Shown here in pieces: positions 29,014-38,974 of a DNA stretch of 64,000 nt (positions are counted from its first letter, which is position 1; each line of letters begins with the position of its first letter). The DNA comes from Thermococcus gorgonarius. GTDB taxonomy: Archaea > Methanobacteriota_B > Thermococci > Thermococcales > Thermococcaceae. Under the pieces are notes generated by a model. It was not told the DNA's origin and made no database searches. It was given only the letters and a program-made list of their open reading frames with translations. Position numbers and translations under genes: made by a program. The DNA is taken from NCBI RefSeq assembly GCF_002214385.1, contig NZ_CP014855.1, positions 1,364,001-1,428,000 on the forward strand. Direction: 5' to 3'.

Positions 29014-29089
<76 letters not shown>

Positions 29090-29392
29090 GCAGAATTCAT
29101 GAAGATAATTTGCCTTTGAAAACAGGAAGCTTTTGGAAAAGCTTGACCAAAAGAGTTTTTCTTGTGAAAAAGCAGAAGATCAGTTGTGTCCTGTCCAAGG
29201 AGCACGTTTTAGGGGTTTAAACTCAAACTAACCTTTTTCAAACAGTTTCAACTTCATTATCAGCGCCCGAAGGGCACTTTAGGGAGTGAAACACTCTCAA
29301 AAAGAGCAAGCGAGTAAAAACCCTTCCAGAATTTGAATCTTTAGAAGAAGCATCTCATCTTCCGCCAGCGCTTTCGTCAGAAAGGGCTGTAA
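29090..29392. other. Gene-free, hairpin-rich gap between two convergent tRNA genes
   Basis: No ORF of note. Four self-complementary segments are visible. CTTTTGG (29130-29136) pairs with CCAAAAG (29147-29153). GCCC-GAA-GGGC is at 29265-29275. GAGTG-AAA-CACTC is at 29284-29296. CAGC-g-CTTTC (29366-29375) pairs with GAAAG-g-GCTG (29380-29389), just beyond the 3' end of tRNA-Val. The rest is A/T-rich. I see no C/D box layout. It could hold an untyped small RNA, tRNA terminators or the scar of a tRNA-targeting element. Confidence 0.5.
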
Positions 29393-29470
29393 TGGTGGGC
29401 CCGCGGGGATTCGAACCCCGGACCTCCACCTTGTAAGGGTGGCGTCATAACCAGTCTAGACCACGGGCCC
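29393..29470 (-). tRNA. tRNA-Val (anticodon TAC)
   Basis: Minus-strand cloverleaf with encoded CCA (29393-29395). Acceptor GGGCCCG/CGGGCCC, anticodon stem CCACC/GGTGG around CTTACAA, T arm CGGGG-TTCGAAT-CCCCG. It lies 40 bases downstream of the dphB stop on the same strand. Its acceptor stem is identical to that of tRNA-Arg. Confidence 0.95.
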
Positions 29471-29510
29471 GCCCGAATTGAAAAACCGAAAAGCGAATAT
29501 AAAGCTTTCG

Positions 29511-30305
29511 CTAGACGTCCCTGAGGATTTCCTCTGGAGCCCCCGCGAACTCGACCAGATACTCCGCCTCCACTATGTGAAGCCTTCCGGGGACTATCAG
29601 GACGTGCGGCTGTCTGCCAAAGTCCTCGTTGATGAGATCCTTAACGTAGCCTGCCCTGAGCGTTGGGTTCAACGAGCCAGCCCTTGCGAGGACTACGACA
29701 AGAGTGTCAGGCGTAAAAACTCCCTGCCCCTTCATCTCCTCCACCTTAAGAAGGATCTCCATCGCCTCGTTGGCAGTCATGTAGCGGCCCTGGTCAGCTT
29801 TTATATCTAGGAACAGAAGCGTGTGGAGGTTTCTCTCCTTGTTTTCCCGTATCACATCGTAGTGACTCGTAGGAAACCAGTTCTTCTCGGGATAGGCAAC
29901 GGTGGCGCTCTTCCCGAACTTGTAAATGTGTAGCCCGGTTATTGCCACTGCTGAGTATATGCTGGGCGCGTGGATAACGTAGCTCTCTACTCCAGCTTTC
30001 TTCGCCCGTATTCTAAGATCGGAGTGCGTCGTTGCCACCATCGGGTCCCCAGCTGTTAGGAAGGCCACATCCTTCTCCTTCGCCGCAGGCAGAACTATCC
30101 TCTCGAAGTTCAGCTCAACGTCTTCCCTGCTGAGCCTTCTTATTGGCTTTCCTATGAGCTCCTCTATCTTCTCTATCGTCGTCCCGGCAAGGAGGGAAGT
30201 GTAGAACTCGGCAAAGACCTCGTCGCATTTTCTAGCTATTTCCAGCCCCTTGAGGGTGATGTCCTTCTCATCGTAAAGGCCAAGGCCTATGAAGTAGAGC
30301 ACCAT
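29511..30305 (-). CDS. dphB: Diphthine synthase
   Basis: SAM-dependent methyltransferase that trimethylates the modified histidine of EF-2 on the way to diphthamide. 264 aa of the tetrapyrrole-methylase fold. It starts MVLYFIGLGLYDEKDITLKG, with FLTAGDPMVATTHSDLRI (about 83-100) and HAPSIYSAVAITGLHIYKFG. GGTGG is five bases before the ATG at 30305. The 19-codon extension in frame upstream is not supported. Confidence 0.94.
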   Translation of the reverse strand: MVLYFIGLGLYDEKDITLKGLEIARKCDEVFAEFYTSLLAGTTIEKIEELIGKPIRRLSREDVELNFERIVLPAAKEKDVAFLTAGDPMVATTHSDLRIRAKKAGVESYVIHAPSIYSAVAITGLHIYKFGKSATVAYPEKNWFPTSHYDVIRENKERNLHTLLFLDIKADQGRYMTANEAMEILLKVEEMKGQGVFTPDTLVVVLARAGSLNPTLRAGYVKDLINEDFGRQPHVLIVPGRLHIVEAEYLVEFAGAPEEILRDV

Positions 30306-30374
30306 CTCAACCACCGGAACTGGCTTGGAGAAAGGCCTTAAAAAAGCTCTCCAGAAAATCAAAAGAGGGAAGAA

Positions 30375-31136
<762 letters not shown>

Positions 31137-31216
31137 TTATTTTCGGAAGAGACCGTGTAATCACCTACACAAAAGAGTTAAGTATCAGCCGACCGTTATG
31201 AATAGGGGGATGAGAC

Positions 31217-31666
31217 ATGAACAAACCTCTGCTCATAATGGCTATCATAACACTGGCGCTGTTCGGTTACGCAGTGAAAACGGCCCACCTGCCTCCGGCC
31301 AGCGTTGGCTACCACGAGGTCTTTTATCTCGACAACCAGAGCGTCGTCTTCGTTGAAAAGGACGGCTGGGGCCTCTTTGACATGGACATAAACCCGAAGG
31401 TCAAAGGATTTGAGATGCAGATCACCTTCCCCGAGGGAACGGAGTATCTGATCGAGCACAACGGAGAGCAGAAAAGGGGAAGCGACGAGTTCAAGACGAC
31501 CGTAAGCAACGAGGGTACCATGTACGTCCACTTCAAGGTCCCCGACGATCTCGTTAAGTCACTCTACTATGAGAAGGGCACTGCCCAAGTCAAAATACAC
31601 CTTGAAAAGGCCCCCTTCTGGAGGGACGATTACACACTGACCCTAGCCCCGAGGAAGTCCGATTGA
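31217..31666 (+). CDS. Membrane-anchored protein of unknown function
   Basis: 149 aa. An uncleaved-looking N-terminal helix (LLIMAIITLALFGYAV) is followed by a beta-rich domain of about 125 residues, without cysteines or recognisable catalytic motif. GGGGGATGA precedes the ATG. A GTGTA-N6-TACAC inverted repeat at 31155-31170 lies just upstream of its promoter region. Its last 24 bases overlap the convergent nuclease-like gene. Confidence 0.75.
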   Translation: MNKPLLIMAIITLALFGYAVKTAHLPPASVGYHEVFYLDNQSVVFVEKDGWGLFDMDINPKVKGFEMQITFPEGTEYLIEHNGEQKRGSDEFKTTVSNEGTMYVHFKVPDDLVKSLYYEKGTAQVKIHLEKAPFWRDDYTLTLAPRKSD

Positions 31667-32044
31667 TTGGGCTCCGCCCCTACCTTCCAATTTCTCCTCG
31701 AGTTTCTCCAGAAATTCTCCTGCCTCTATAATCTCCAAATTGAGCCCTATCTCTTGAGCGTAGTTCAAAACCCAACCGGGTTTGGCGTTTCTGAACGGGG
31801 TTACAACCCAGAGCTCGGGAAAGCCAGCCCTGTGGGCCTTAACCACGTCGTAGAGGAGCCTCTGCGGAAACCACTTGAAGGACGCTTCAAGCTCTATCGC
31901 GAGGAGCTTTTTCTCTCCGTTGAGAACGGCTATGTCTATCCTCGTGCCGTCAGACGTTCTGTACTCGGGAACGGCCTTCAGGCCCAGCCCTTCCGCCAGA
32001 GAGACGATTTCCCGCGTTAGGGTTTTGACCTTGATTTTGGACAC
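31643..32044 (-). CDS. PD-(D/E)xK nuclease-like protein
   Basis: 133 aa. The core resembles the restriction-endonuclease fold: RIDIAV with Asp about 37, then AIELEAS with Glu about 51 and Glu 53, followed by a helix with W and R residues. This is an inference from pattern; the usual Lys of the ExK element is Glu here, so activity is uncertain. The only start is a GTG at 32044 that overlaps a GAGGTG site. It lies 25 bases downstream of alaS on the same strand. Confidence 0.65.
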   Translation of the reverse strand: MSKIKVKTLTREIVSLAEGLGLKAVPEYRTSDGTRIDIAVLNGEKKLLAIELEASFKWFPQRLLYDVVKAHRAGFPELWVVTPFRNAKPGWVLNYAQEIGLNLEIIEAGEFLEKLEEKLEGRGGAQSIGLPRG

Positions 32045-32069
32045 CTCAGAAAAGAGAGTAAAAGAAAGC

Positions 32070-34811
32070 TCAGCCGAGCCTCTTCTTCACCTCTTCAATG
32101 GCCTCCTCGGCCTTGAGCGGGTTCTTGATTCTTCCCTGCGCTAATTCTTTCCTTCCGCCGCCGCCACCTCCGGCGACGCTCGTTATTACCTTCGCCAGCT
32201 CGCCGGCCTTGATATCAAGGCCGTCTCCGACCGCAACGACGAAGTGCCCCTCTCTAGTAATGAGGACGATAACACGCTTGTCCTTCCTGAGCTTGTTGGC
32301 AGCCTCGCGGAGGTCGTCTATCGTCCCCTCGACTACCCTGCCGATGAACTCTATCTCGCCAACCTTCTCGACCTCGCTTTCAAGCTCGTAGACGAGGAGC
32401 TTCGCCAGTTCTTTCCTCAGCTTCTCGACTTCTTTCTTGGCCTGCTTCCACTCGTTGAAGAACCTCTCGGCCGTCTCAGGCACTTTCTCCGGCGGCACGC
32501 GGAATATCTCGGCGGTCTTCTTGAGTATCCTCTCTGTCTCCTGCATCCAGTTTACCGCGGCCTCTCCAGCCGCGAAGATTATCCTCTCCACGCCGTCCTG
32601 TATTCTCTCGGTCCTTAGAATCTTTATCGGGCCGATAAGGCCAGTGTTAGGCAGGTGCGTTCCACCGCAGGCCTGGACGTCCCAGTCCTCTATCTTCAGA
32701 ACCCTGATAACTCTTCCCGGAACGACTCCACCCTGATATAAGCGGAAGCCGTACTTTTGCTCTGCCTCCGTCCTCGGGAGCCACTCCCAGGTGACCTTCC
32801 TGTTCTCCATCACAACCCTGTTGGCGAGGCGCTCTATCTCCCTCAGCTCCTCCTCGGTTATGCGCTTGTAGTGGGATATATCCAGGCGGGCCCAGTCGGT
32901 GTGGAGCTGCGAACCAGCCTGCCAGACGTGCTTTCCTAAAACGCGAACAAGTGCACCCATGAGGACGTGCGTTCCGGTGTGGTGGCGCATGTGCTGGATT
33001 CTCCTGTCCCAGTCGAGCCTTCCGTGGACTTTGGCTCCCACCTTAAAGAGCTCCGGCTTCTCGACCTTGTGCAGGATGACCTTTCCGACCTTCTGGACGT
33101 TTGTAACCTTGACTTCCTCGCCATCAACCACCAGAACGCCCGTGTCGTAGGGCTGGCCTCCGCCTTCCGGATAGAATGCCGTCTGGTTGAGGACTACCCA
33201 GTCGTCTATGACCCTGAACACCTCAGCATCGAACTCTTTCATAAACGGGTCCTCGTAGTAGAGCGTCCTCGTGTCCGGTAAATCCTTCACCAGCTCGAAG
33301 TCAACGACGTATTCCCCAGCCGTCTTTTTCTCGGTCTTCTCGGCCTGCTTGGCGACGAGAGTGTAGAAGTTGTCGGGTATCTCGACCTTGACACCTTCCT
33401 TCTTCGCTACCTCTTTGACTATCTCTGGTGTCAGACCGTGGCTCTCGTAGAACAGAATGAGTTTCTCCAGCGGGATCTCGTTGATGCCCTTCTTCTTGAG
33501 CTTCGCTATTTCGCGCTTCACGAGGTCGCTTCCCCTCTTCAGCGTTTCCTGGTAGCGCTTCTCCTCGACGTTGATTATGTCGAGGATAACCTCTTCCATC
33601 TCCTTGAACTCTGGGAACGTTGGAGAAAGCTCCTTTATGTGCATAGCGACGATTTCAGCGAGCGGTATCTCAAGGCCGAGCTCGCGGAGGTGCCTTATGC
33701 TCTTCCTTATGAGGAGCCTCGCGAGGTAGCCCGCTTTGACGTTGGACGGAATCACTCCATCGGCTAGCATGAATGTTAAGGCCTTGGTGTGGTCGGCTAT
33801 GGCGTAGATGAGCTCGTAGGGCCTTACAGCTTTCTCAAGCTCTTCGACGCTTATCCCAACCCTTTTGGCAACCTGCTCCCTCAGATAGCGAAGGTCGCCC
33901 ATGTCCTCGATGTCGAACATTCCAGCGAGGCGGGAGTTCTCCATCAGGATTTTCTCGTCTATCTTCTCAACTCCGGCCATCTTCTTAAGGGGTTCGATAA
34001 CGTAGCCTAAGACCGCGTCGTAAGCCGTCGGCGTTCCGTGGCTCATCCAGACAAGCCTCTCGAGACCGTAGCCGGTGTCAACGACCTTTGTCTCCATTGG
34101 AACGTAGAACTCGCCCTTTATCTCGACGACCTGGCTCAGGTCGGCGTTTTCGGGAGCCTTCTTGTACTGCATGAAGACGAGCGTAGCCACCTCAAGACCG
34201 CGGTAGAGCACCTCGAAAGCCGGACCGGCGTTTCCACCACCTGCCCAGGGGTTCTCCTTGAAGGTTATGTCCTCGGGCTTCATTTTGAGCTCCTTGGTGA
34301 AGAACTCGAAAGCTAACTCAACGGTCTCGTCCATCCAGTAGATAGGCTTGCCCGGGTAGTTGAAGGCGTGGTGGGCCATCATCTCGAATATCGTGAAGTG
34401 CCTGCCGGTTATTCCGACGTTGTCTATGTCCGTGAACCTTATCGACGGCTGGCTTATTGTGAGCGGGTTCGCCGGAGGGTCAGCTTCGCCGCTTATGACC
34501 CAGGGCTGGAAGTCCATGATTGAAGCGCCGACAAGGAGAACGTCATCACGCCAGCGCGGAAGGACGGGATAGCGCTTAACTCTTCCGTGGCCCTTCTTCT
34601 CGAAGAAGCTCAGGAACTTCTCGCGCATCTCGTCGAGGGTGTACTTCTTTGGAATGCCTGGCTTTCCGATGAACTGGTACTCGTCACACGGCGGGTCGCC
34701 GCAGGTCTCCCTATCGGGGTCGAGCGTCCAGAAGTATTTGCCGCACTTTGGGCACTTCTTTCTTATCCATCCCTCTTCTTTAAACATCCTCGTGGTCATG
34801 TCCATGCTCAT
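32070..34811 (-). CDS. alaS: Alanyl-tRNA synthetase
   Basis: Charges tRNA-Ala, 913 aa, archaeal form. The N-terminus has a zinc-ribbon-like [16 protein letters not shown] with two more Cys, then the class II catalytic core ([17 protein letters not shown]). The editing domain ligands are HHTGTHV (about 590) and CGGTHLPN (about 700). A glycine-rich C-terminal oligomerisation part ([15 protein letters not shown]) ends the protein. The ATG at 34811 stands behind GAGGTGG; the GTG nine bases upstream lies in that site. Confidence 0.95.
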   Translation of the reverse strand: MSMDMTTRMFKEEGWIRKKCPKCGKYFWTLDPDRETCGDPPCDEYQFIGKPGIPKKYTLDEMREKFLSFFEKKGHGRVKRYPVLPRWRDDVLLVGASIMDFQPWVISGEADPPANPLTISQPSIRFTDIDNVGITGRHFTIFEMMAHHAFNYPGKPIYWMDETVELAFEFFTKELKMKPEDITFKENPWAGGGNAGPAFEVLYRGLEVATLVFMQYKKAPENADLSQVVEIKGEFYVPMETKVVDTGYGLERLVWMSHGTPTAYDAVLGYVIEPLKKMAGVEKIDEKILMENSRLAGMFDIEDMGDLRYLREQVAKRVGISVEELEKAVRPYELIYAIADHTKALTFMLADGVIPSNVKAGYLARLLIRKSIRHLRELGLEIPLAEIVAMHIKELSPTFPEFKEMEEVILDIINVEEKRYQETLKRGSDLVKREIAKLKKKGINEIPLEKLILFYESHGLTPEIVKEVAKKEGVKVEIPDNFYTLVAKQAEKTEKKTAGEYVVDFELVKDLPDTRTLYYEDPFMKEFDAEVFRVIDDWVVLNQTAFYPEGGGQPYDTGVLVVDGEEVKVTNVQKVGKVILHKVEKPELFKVGAKVHGRLDWDRRIQHMRHHTGTHVLMGALVRVLGKHVWQAGSQLHTDWARLDISHYKRITEEELREIERLANRVVMENRKVTWEWLPRTEAEQKYGFRLYQGGVVPGRVIRVLKIEDWDVQACGGTHLPNTGLIGPIKILRTERIQDGVERIIFAAGEAAVNWMQETERILKKTAEIFRVPPEKVPETAERFFNEWKQAKKEVEKLRKELAKLLVYELESEVEKVGEIEFIGRVVEGTIDDLREAANKLRKDKRVIVLITREGHFVVAVGDGLDIKAGELAKVITSVAGGGGGGRKELAQGRIKNPLKAEEAIEEVKKRLG

Positions 34812-34857
34812 GAGAACCACCTCTCCTCTGAAACTAAAGGTCTAAAAAAGGGAAATG

Positions 34858-35904
34858 CTAATTAAGGTTTTGGTTCTTCCTGAGACCCTCTGGTTCGGGG
34901 TAGTAATACATTATGCCCTCTTTTACGAAAAAGTACACGCCAGAACTTTCATCGTATATGACCCTTTCGTTCATGTCTATCGCCGCGTTTACGAGGTCTT
35001 CGAGCGTATCGGCCCGTATTTTGATGTACGGGACAAAGTTCTCAAGGCGCCCCCTGCTTATCCACTTCCTGTACTTCCTCTCCTGTTCGATGTGTTCCAG
35101 GAACTCTTCAGGGATTTCCATCTTTCTATTCCCGAACCAAAGTCCTAGTGAAAGCACCCCGCCCACGGCAGAGACCAGAGCAAGAGTCTTGTATGCTGTG
35201 CGCTTTTTCTGGTTGACTCGAACGGTGTAGGGAACTTTTTTTGACGTCGTCATGGTGGAGTTTTGGGAGTCGCCCTTTATCGAGTAGAACCCCTGGTAGG
35301 GAAAGGTTATCTCACCCCTTAACTTTTGGTTGCCCTTCACCGGGATGCCGTCCACAGTGCCGGAGTAACTGACTTCCCCGATTACATCAACTCCCGCACT
35401 TTCCTTCGGGAGCCTCAGGTAGGAGCTTGCCGCTTCAAGCTGTCTGTAGAGATCCGTTACGTTTAGCGTTATGGAGTCGCTGAAGCCACTCCCACTCCCG
35501 CTTTTGGAGAGAGTCGCGTACGTGGCCTCAAATATTCGGTCTTTGTCGTATGCGATGTAGTACACCACCTTCAGCGTTCTGTTGAACTGAAGGTGAACGT
35601 TCCTGCCAGAAACGTTGAAAGAGAACTCCAGCCTGCTCTCAGGAAACACATCCACAGGGTATATTGGAAGGGAGACCAGAGAGCCCTCCGGCCAGAGGGG
35701 ATTGCTCTCACCGACAATGCCCTTTCCATTGACCTGTCCCATCCAGGAGTAGAGGTCCTGGGTAACGGTTCTCGTTTTGTGGAGGCTGGTAGGGGTCGTC
35801 AGATATGCGTGGGCCGAGTAGAGAGCAATCAGAAACAGGAACACCGCGAGGGGCACTCCGTATTTCCTGAAAAAGAAACCCGAGCTATGCCCTCCGGGTG
35901 ACAT
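34858..35904 (-). CDS. DUF5305-type membrane protein of the TasA-like operon
   Basis: 348 aa. An N-terminal membrane helix (GVPLAVFLFLIALYSAHAYL) is followed by an external beta-rich domain of about 220 residues with N-glycosylation-like sites. A second helix (TLALVSAVGGVLSLGLWF) and a small cytoplasmic domain end the protein. From memory this matches DUF5305 proteins, which in archaea are often encoded beside signal peptidase I. GGAGGAGG precedes the ATG. It overlaps the peptidase gene by 20 bases and is the last operon gene, so it may be an anchor or export factor for the fibre proteins. Confidence 0.82.
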   Translation of the reverse strand: MSPGGHSSGFFFRKYGVPLAVFLFLIALYSAHAYLTTPTSLHKTRTVTQDLYSWMGQVNGKGIVGESNPLWPEGSLVSLPIYPVDVFPESRLEFSFNVSGRNVHLQFNRTLKVVYYIAYDKDRIFEATYATLSKSGSGSGFSDSITLNVTDLYRQLEAASSYLRLPKESAGVDVIGEVSYSGTVDGIPVKGNQKLRGEITFPYQGFYSIKGDSQNSTMTTSKKVPYTVRVNQKKRTAYKTLALVSAVGGVLSLGLWFGNRKMEIPEEFLEHIEQERKYRKWISRGRLENFVPYIKIRADTLEDLVNAAIDMNERVIYDESSGVYFFVKEGIMYYYPEPEGLRKNQNLN

Positions 35905-36802
35905 ACTTATTCCTCCTCCGAACGATTCTAAAGTTTGGTTCCTCCTTTAACCAGAGGGGGAACGCCAATATAGTTATGGCTAGGGATAGTATAAGGTTGA
36001 GCCCTCTTAGTATAAAAGGGTTGACCTCGTAGAGGCGCACTACCCACATTACCGGGAGAACCGAGTTAACCGCGTAGTCATAATCCCCCACGAGTTCCTC
36101 CCCAGGCCGAATCAGTTCGTAATCCGGAACTCCTCTCCTGAGAACAAGGACTGGGAGCCTTCCGGTGTTTCTACCGTCCTCAATGGAAGGGGACAGCAAG
36201 AGAGTGAAGAATATCAGGGACACCAGAAACACTCCTCCAAGCCTTGGAAACAGCACGACCTCCCTTGATCTCGCCCTCACGAGGGAGAGCCTGATCAGCT
36301 GCCGGTCCAGTTTGGGGGAGTAGTGGAGGATCTTGGGGAGCTCGGTAAGGACAACGGCCATTCCAGGAACCAGAATCGTGAAGAGGTAGAAAAGAAACCT
36401 TGCCCTCTTGTCGGGGTTGTGCCGGGTCAGGAAGCCGAGCTTGGGTATCGAGAAAACCGCCTTTCCGTAAACGTTCTCTTGCGGAACCAGAAAGGGATCT
36501 TCATCGCCGTTGTTGTCACCCTTGGTCTTGAAATAGCGCGTCCCGTTCTCCTCAACGATATCAACCACGCGGTGGGTCACGAAGGTCGTCTCGTCTTTCG
36601 AGTTGGGCGGGTGAAAGGCCACGACGTCCCCAACCTCAACCTGCGCCGGGTCTGTTTTCTCGAGCAGAACTATATCGCCGGGGTTGAAGTAGGGAATCAT
36701 TGAGCCGCTCAGAACAACCATGGGAGTGAGCCTCGTGAGGTAGGGAATGACCGGAAGGAGGAGTAGGATGATAACCAGGAGAATAATCGAACGGATCTTC
36801 AC
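35885..36802 (-). CDS. Signal peptidase I, archaeal SipW-like, with extra membrane segments
   Basis: 305 aa from a GTG at 36802 placed four bases after the preceding stop; a longer ORF would overlap that gene. After the first helix the nucleophile lies in SGSMIPYFNPGD (Ser34). The archaeal His replaces the bacterial Lys in VTHRVV (His77), and KGDNNGDED holds the acidic residues. The catalytic part ends near 125. The rest adds at least three hydrophobic segments and a soluble loop, unlike the short general peptidase. Position suggests it processes the three SipW-type precursors encoded upstream. Confidence 0.88.
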   Translation of the reverse strand: MKIRSIILLVIILLLLPVIPYLTRLTPMVVLSGSMIPYFNPGDIVLLEKTDPAQVEVGDVVAFHPPNSKDETTFVTHRVVDIVEENGTRYFKTKGDNNGDEDPFLVPQENVYGKAVFSIPKLGFLTRHNPDKRARFLFYLFTILVPGMAVVLTELPKILHYSPKLDRQLIRLSLVRARSREVVLFPRLGGVFLVSLIFFTLLLSPSIEDGRNTGRLPVLVLRRGVPDYELIRPGEELVGDYDYAVNSVLPVMWVVRLYEVNPFILRGLNLILSLAITILAFPLWLKEEPNFRIVRRRNKYVTRRA

Positions 36803-36806
36803 ACCC

Positions 36807-37409
36807 TCACCCCCCGAGTCTGAAGCTGATGGTTCTGGTGTAGTTCCCGTCAAAAAAGAACGTTATCGTGAAGGAGTAGCTCTCCCTGAGCTCCATCCCC
36901 TTGAATTCGAAGGCTATCGGGTACCATATCCCTTCCTTGAGCATCTTATTCACCGTGAAGACCGCGGGGGAGGTCTGGCCTATTCTCCCGATCCTGCAGC
37001 ACCCTATCCAGAACCTCTCCAGCTCTCCTCCACCGCTCCAGCTGATTGAGACTTTCCTCAGGGTGGCGTTGCCTCCGACGGAGCGGATCCATACGTTGGT
37101 GAGAACCCCCTTGCACGAGGATCCCCAGCACTCCGTTCCGCCGCGAGGGGGCCCTATCACTTCGCCTGCTGTGTCCTTCCAGCCCCGAGGAGTCACGTTA
37201 AAGCTCAAATCACCCCGACTTCCCCCGCAGTGCAGAACCAGAATGGGATTGGGGTATAGAACCTCAACTTCAGGCGTCCAAGTCCCGGCCTTTATGGTTA
37301 CGTTCTCTATTGTTTCGATGTCAGAGAAGTAGGAAAAGGTGCCATAGTAGGAGTAGAGGGAGAGAACTGATGATATAATGACTATCAATGTTAACAGTCT
37401 CTTCATCAT
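36807..37409 (-). CDS. Secreted Cys-containing protein with SipW-type signal peptide
   Basis: 200 aa. A hydrophobic N-terminus (LLTLIVIISSVLSLYSYYG) runs into TFSYFSDIETIENVTIKAGTW, the same pattern as in the TasA-like proteins upstream (YFSDxE, then AGT). The mature part has about five cysteines (HCGG, CWGSSC, CC), rare in secreted proteins of this group and likely paired, and a beta-rich C-terminus. The ATG overlaps the preceding stop. It could be a minor or terminal fibre subunit; that is inference. Confidence 0.78.
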   Translation of the reverse strand: MMKRLLTLIVIISSVLSLYSYYGTFSYFSDIETIENVTIKAGTWTPEVEVLYPNPILVLHCGGSRGDLSFNVTPRGWKDTAGEVIGPPRGGTECWGSSCKGVLTNVWIRSVGGNATLRKVSISWSGGGELERFWIGCCRIGRIGQTSPAVFTVNKMLKEGIWYPIAFEFKGMELRESYSFTITFFFDGNYTRTISFRLGG

Positions 37410-37624
37410 TTCACCACCAGGCCGGTAATGGCCACTATGAGCAGTCCAACGGCAGACACTTCCAGTGCTATTTTAGCCGCGAGATCAACTACTTGCACAA
37501 GGGTTGTTAAGAGCCCCGTCTGGGGATCCGCCGGCGAGCCACTTTTCGGCATTCCGGGGAGGAGCAGCCATATGGCAGCAGCAGTCATCAGGAACAATAA
37601 AAGAAAGATCAGACGGGCCCTCAT
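37406..37624 (-). CDS. Small two-helix membrane protein
   Basis: 72 aa with two hydrophobic segments (LIFLLLFLMTAAAIWLLL and EVSAVGLLIVAITGLVV) joined by a polar loop. No family recognised. ATG at 37624 with GTGAGG upstream; a GTG at 37633 overlapping the previous stop is the alternative. It sits in the middle of the TasA-like operon, overlapping the next gene by four bases. Confidence 0.72.
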   Translation of the reverse strand: MRARLIFLLLFLMTAAAIWLLLPGMPKSGSPADPQTGLLTTLVQVVDLAAKIALEVSAVGLLIVAITGLVVK

Positions 37625-37629
37625 CGGCC

Positions 37630-38334
37630 TCACTCAGGCAGCACTGGAACTGGATATTCTGTGAACCCATAGGGGCTCAGTATCTGCTGGCTTGAATCCT
37701 GCGCTAGTGCAACGTGGACGATTATCTCGCACACATCGCCCTGCCAGTAGTTCTGAGGCTGTCCGGTGTCCTCTATCCAGAGATACATGTCAAACTGCCC
37801 ATATTTTTTATTCCATAGTGCGTCATTCACATCTCCGTTTACCCTGGGCGGCGCGGGGAGGTTGTACACGTTGTATACTACATCTCCCAGCGCAGCGCCA
37901 TTCTCTAGCTGAAGTGTCGCCGAAGGGCCAATCCACTCTTCTCTGTACTGCATGTTCACTTTAATTTCCTGCGGAAGGTCTCCTACACCGTTTACTTCAT
38001 CCGGTTCTGGGCCCCATGCCCGGCCGTTATCGATGTTGCCATCGTCGTCTTCCCAGCACACAAGCTCAATTGCTATCTCCACGTGGTCGGCATCAACCGT
38101 GCCGTTGTTTATTATTTTGATATCCCCATTATACAATGACCCCGGAACGGCGTTGGGAATAAACCACTGCCCATTTGCTACAGGAACACCATCGGTCAGC
38201 ACGAGGTCAAGCGTTCCCAGCTCTATGGAGTTTCCTTCACTGGTCTCGGTGTCCTGGTAAATTGCCCACGTGCCGTAGCCGGCCCCTGCAAAGACAAGGC
38301 CGATGAGGAGGAGAGCCACTGCAATGCTTTTCAT
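37630..38334 (-). CDS. TasA/camelysin-like secreted protein (second subunit)
   Basis: 234 aa. SipW-dependent signal peptide: MKSIAVALLLIGLVFAGAGYG, then TWAIYQDTETSEGNSIELG with TLDL. The mature domain is a beta-sandwich-like sequence with Asp/Asn/Gly loops (CWEDDDGNIDNG) and a C-terminal strand. GGGGTGA is six bases before the ATG. Family knowledge: TasA-type proteins assemble into extracellular fibres by donor-strand exchange after signal removal. It is larger and less regular than its upstream neighbour. Confidence 0.85.
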   Translation of the reverse strand: MKSIAVALLLIGLVFAGAGYGTWAIYQDTETSEGNSIELGTLDLVLTDGVPVANGQWFIPNAVPGSLYNGDIKIINNGTVDADHVEIAIELVCWEDDDGNIDNGRAWGPEPDEVNGVGDLPQEIKVNMQYREEWIGPSATLQLENGAALGDVVYNVYNLPAPPRVNGDVNDALWNKKYGQFDMYLWIEDTGQPQNYWQGDVCEIIVHVALAQDSSQQILSPYGFTEYPVPVLPE

Positions 38335-38367
38335 CTCTGGTCACCCCTGTAAAGAATTAAAATGGGG

Positions 38368-38955
38368 TCAGCTCTGCTCGAGGTAGAACTCGATGTCAAA
38401 CTGTATCTTGTCACCCTGTATTCCGTTGTCGGCGTTCGGGTCAATCGTCCACGTAATGGTAAGGGTCTCGCTAGTCCCGTGGGCGAGAGCTCCAAGGTCA
38501 ATCTGCTGGTTCTCAAGCTCACTCAGGGATACATGGGTGTCTCCGTTGGTGTCATAGCTGCTCAGATCGACAGGGTTTCCGCCCAGGGTCATCGTGATGT
38601 AGGTAACATCCCTAAGGTCGCTCGTTCCAGTAATGTCAGGGTCTGTAGAGGAGCCTTCAGTAGTATAAACATAGTTCTTAAATGTCGCGGTTAGGGTTCC
38701 GTCAACGCTTCCTGCATTGTGTATGGTTATGTCCCAGCTGTCCGAGTCGCCAGGGGCAATGCCGTCTCCTCCAACTCCTCCAACAACTTGAGATGTGTGG
38801 AACTGCCCGACTCCACTAACTTCCAGATCAAGGGTTCCAGCCTGGATGTAGTTCCCGCTGCTCGTCTCGGTGTCGCTGAAGTAGGCCCAAGTTCCTGCTC
38901 CTACTCCTACGGCCACAAGGCCGACCAACAACATAGCAACAAACACGGCTTTCAT
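38368..38955 (-). CDS. TasA/camelysin-like secreted protein (probable main fibre subunit)
   Basis: 195 aa, first gene of the operon. Its signal peptide (about 1-22) continues GTWAYFSDTETSSGNYIQAG, the classic SipW-substrate pattern, followed by TLDLEV. The mature part is Gly/Ser/Thr/Asp-rich and beta-predicted, without Cys. Residues 135-146 (DTNGDTHVSLSE) fit a 12-residue EF-hand calcium loop. GGAGGT stands seven bases before the ATG. First position, strong SD and a well-formed promoter suggest high expression. Confidence 0.88.
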   Translation of the reverse strand: MKAVFVAMLLVGLVAVGVGAGTWAYFSDTETSSGNYIQAGTLDLEVSGVGQFHTSQVVGGVGGDGIAPGDSDSWDITIHNAGSVDGTLTATFKNYVYTTEGSSTDPDITGTSDLRDVTYITMTLGGNPVDLSSYDTNGDTHVSLSELENQQIDLGALAHGTSETLTITWTIDPNADNGIQGDKIQFDIEFYLEQS

Positions 38956-38974
38956 CTTTCATACCTCCTTGTAC

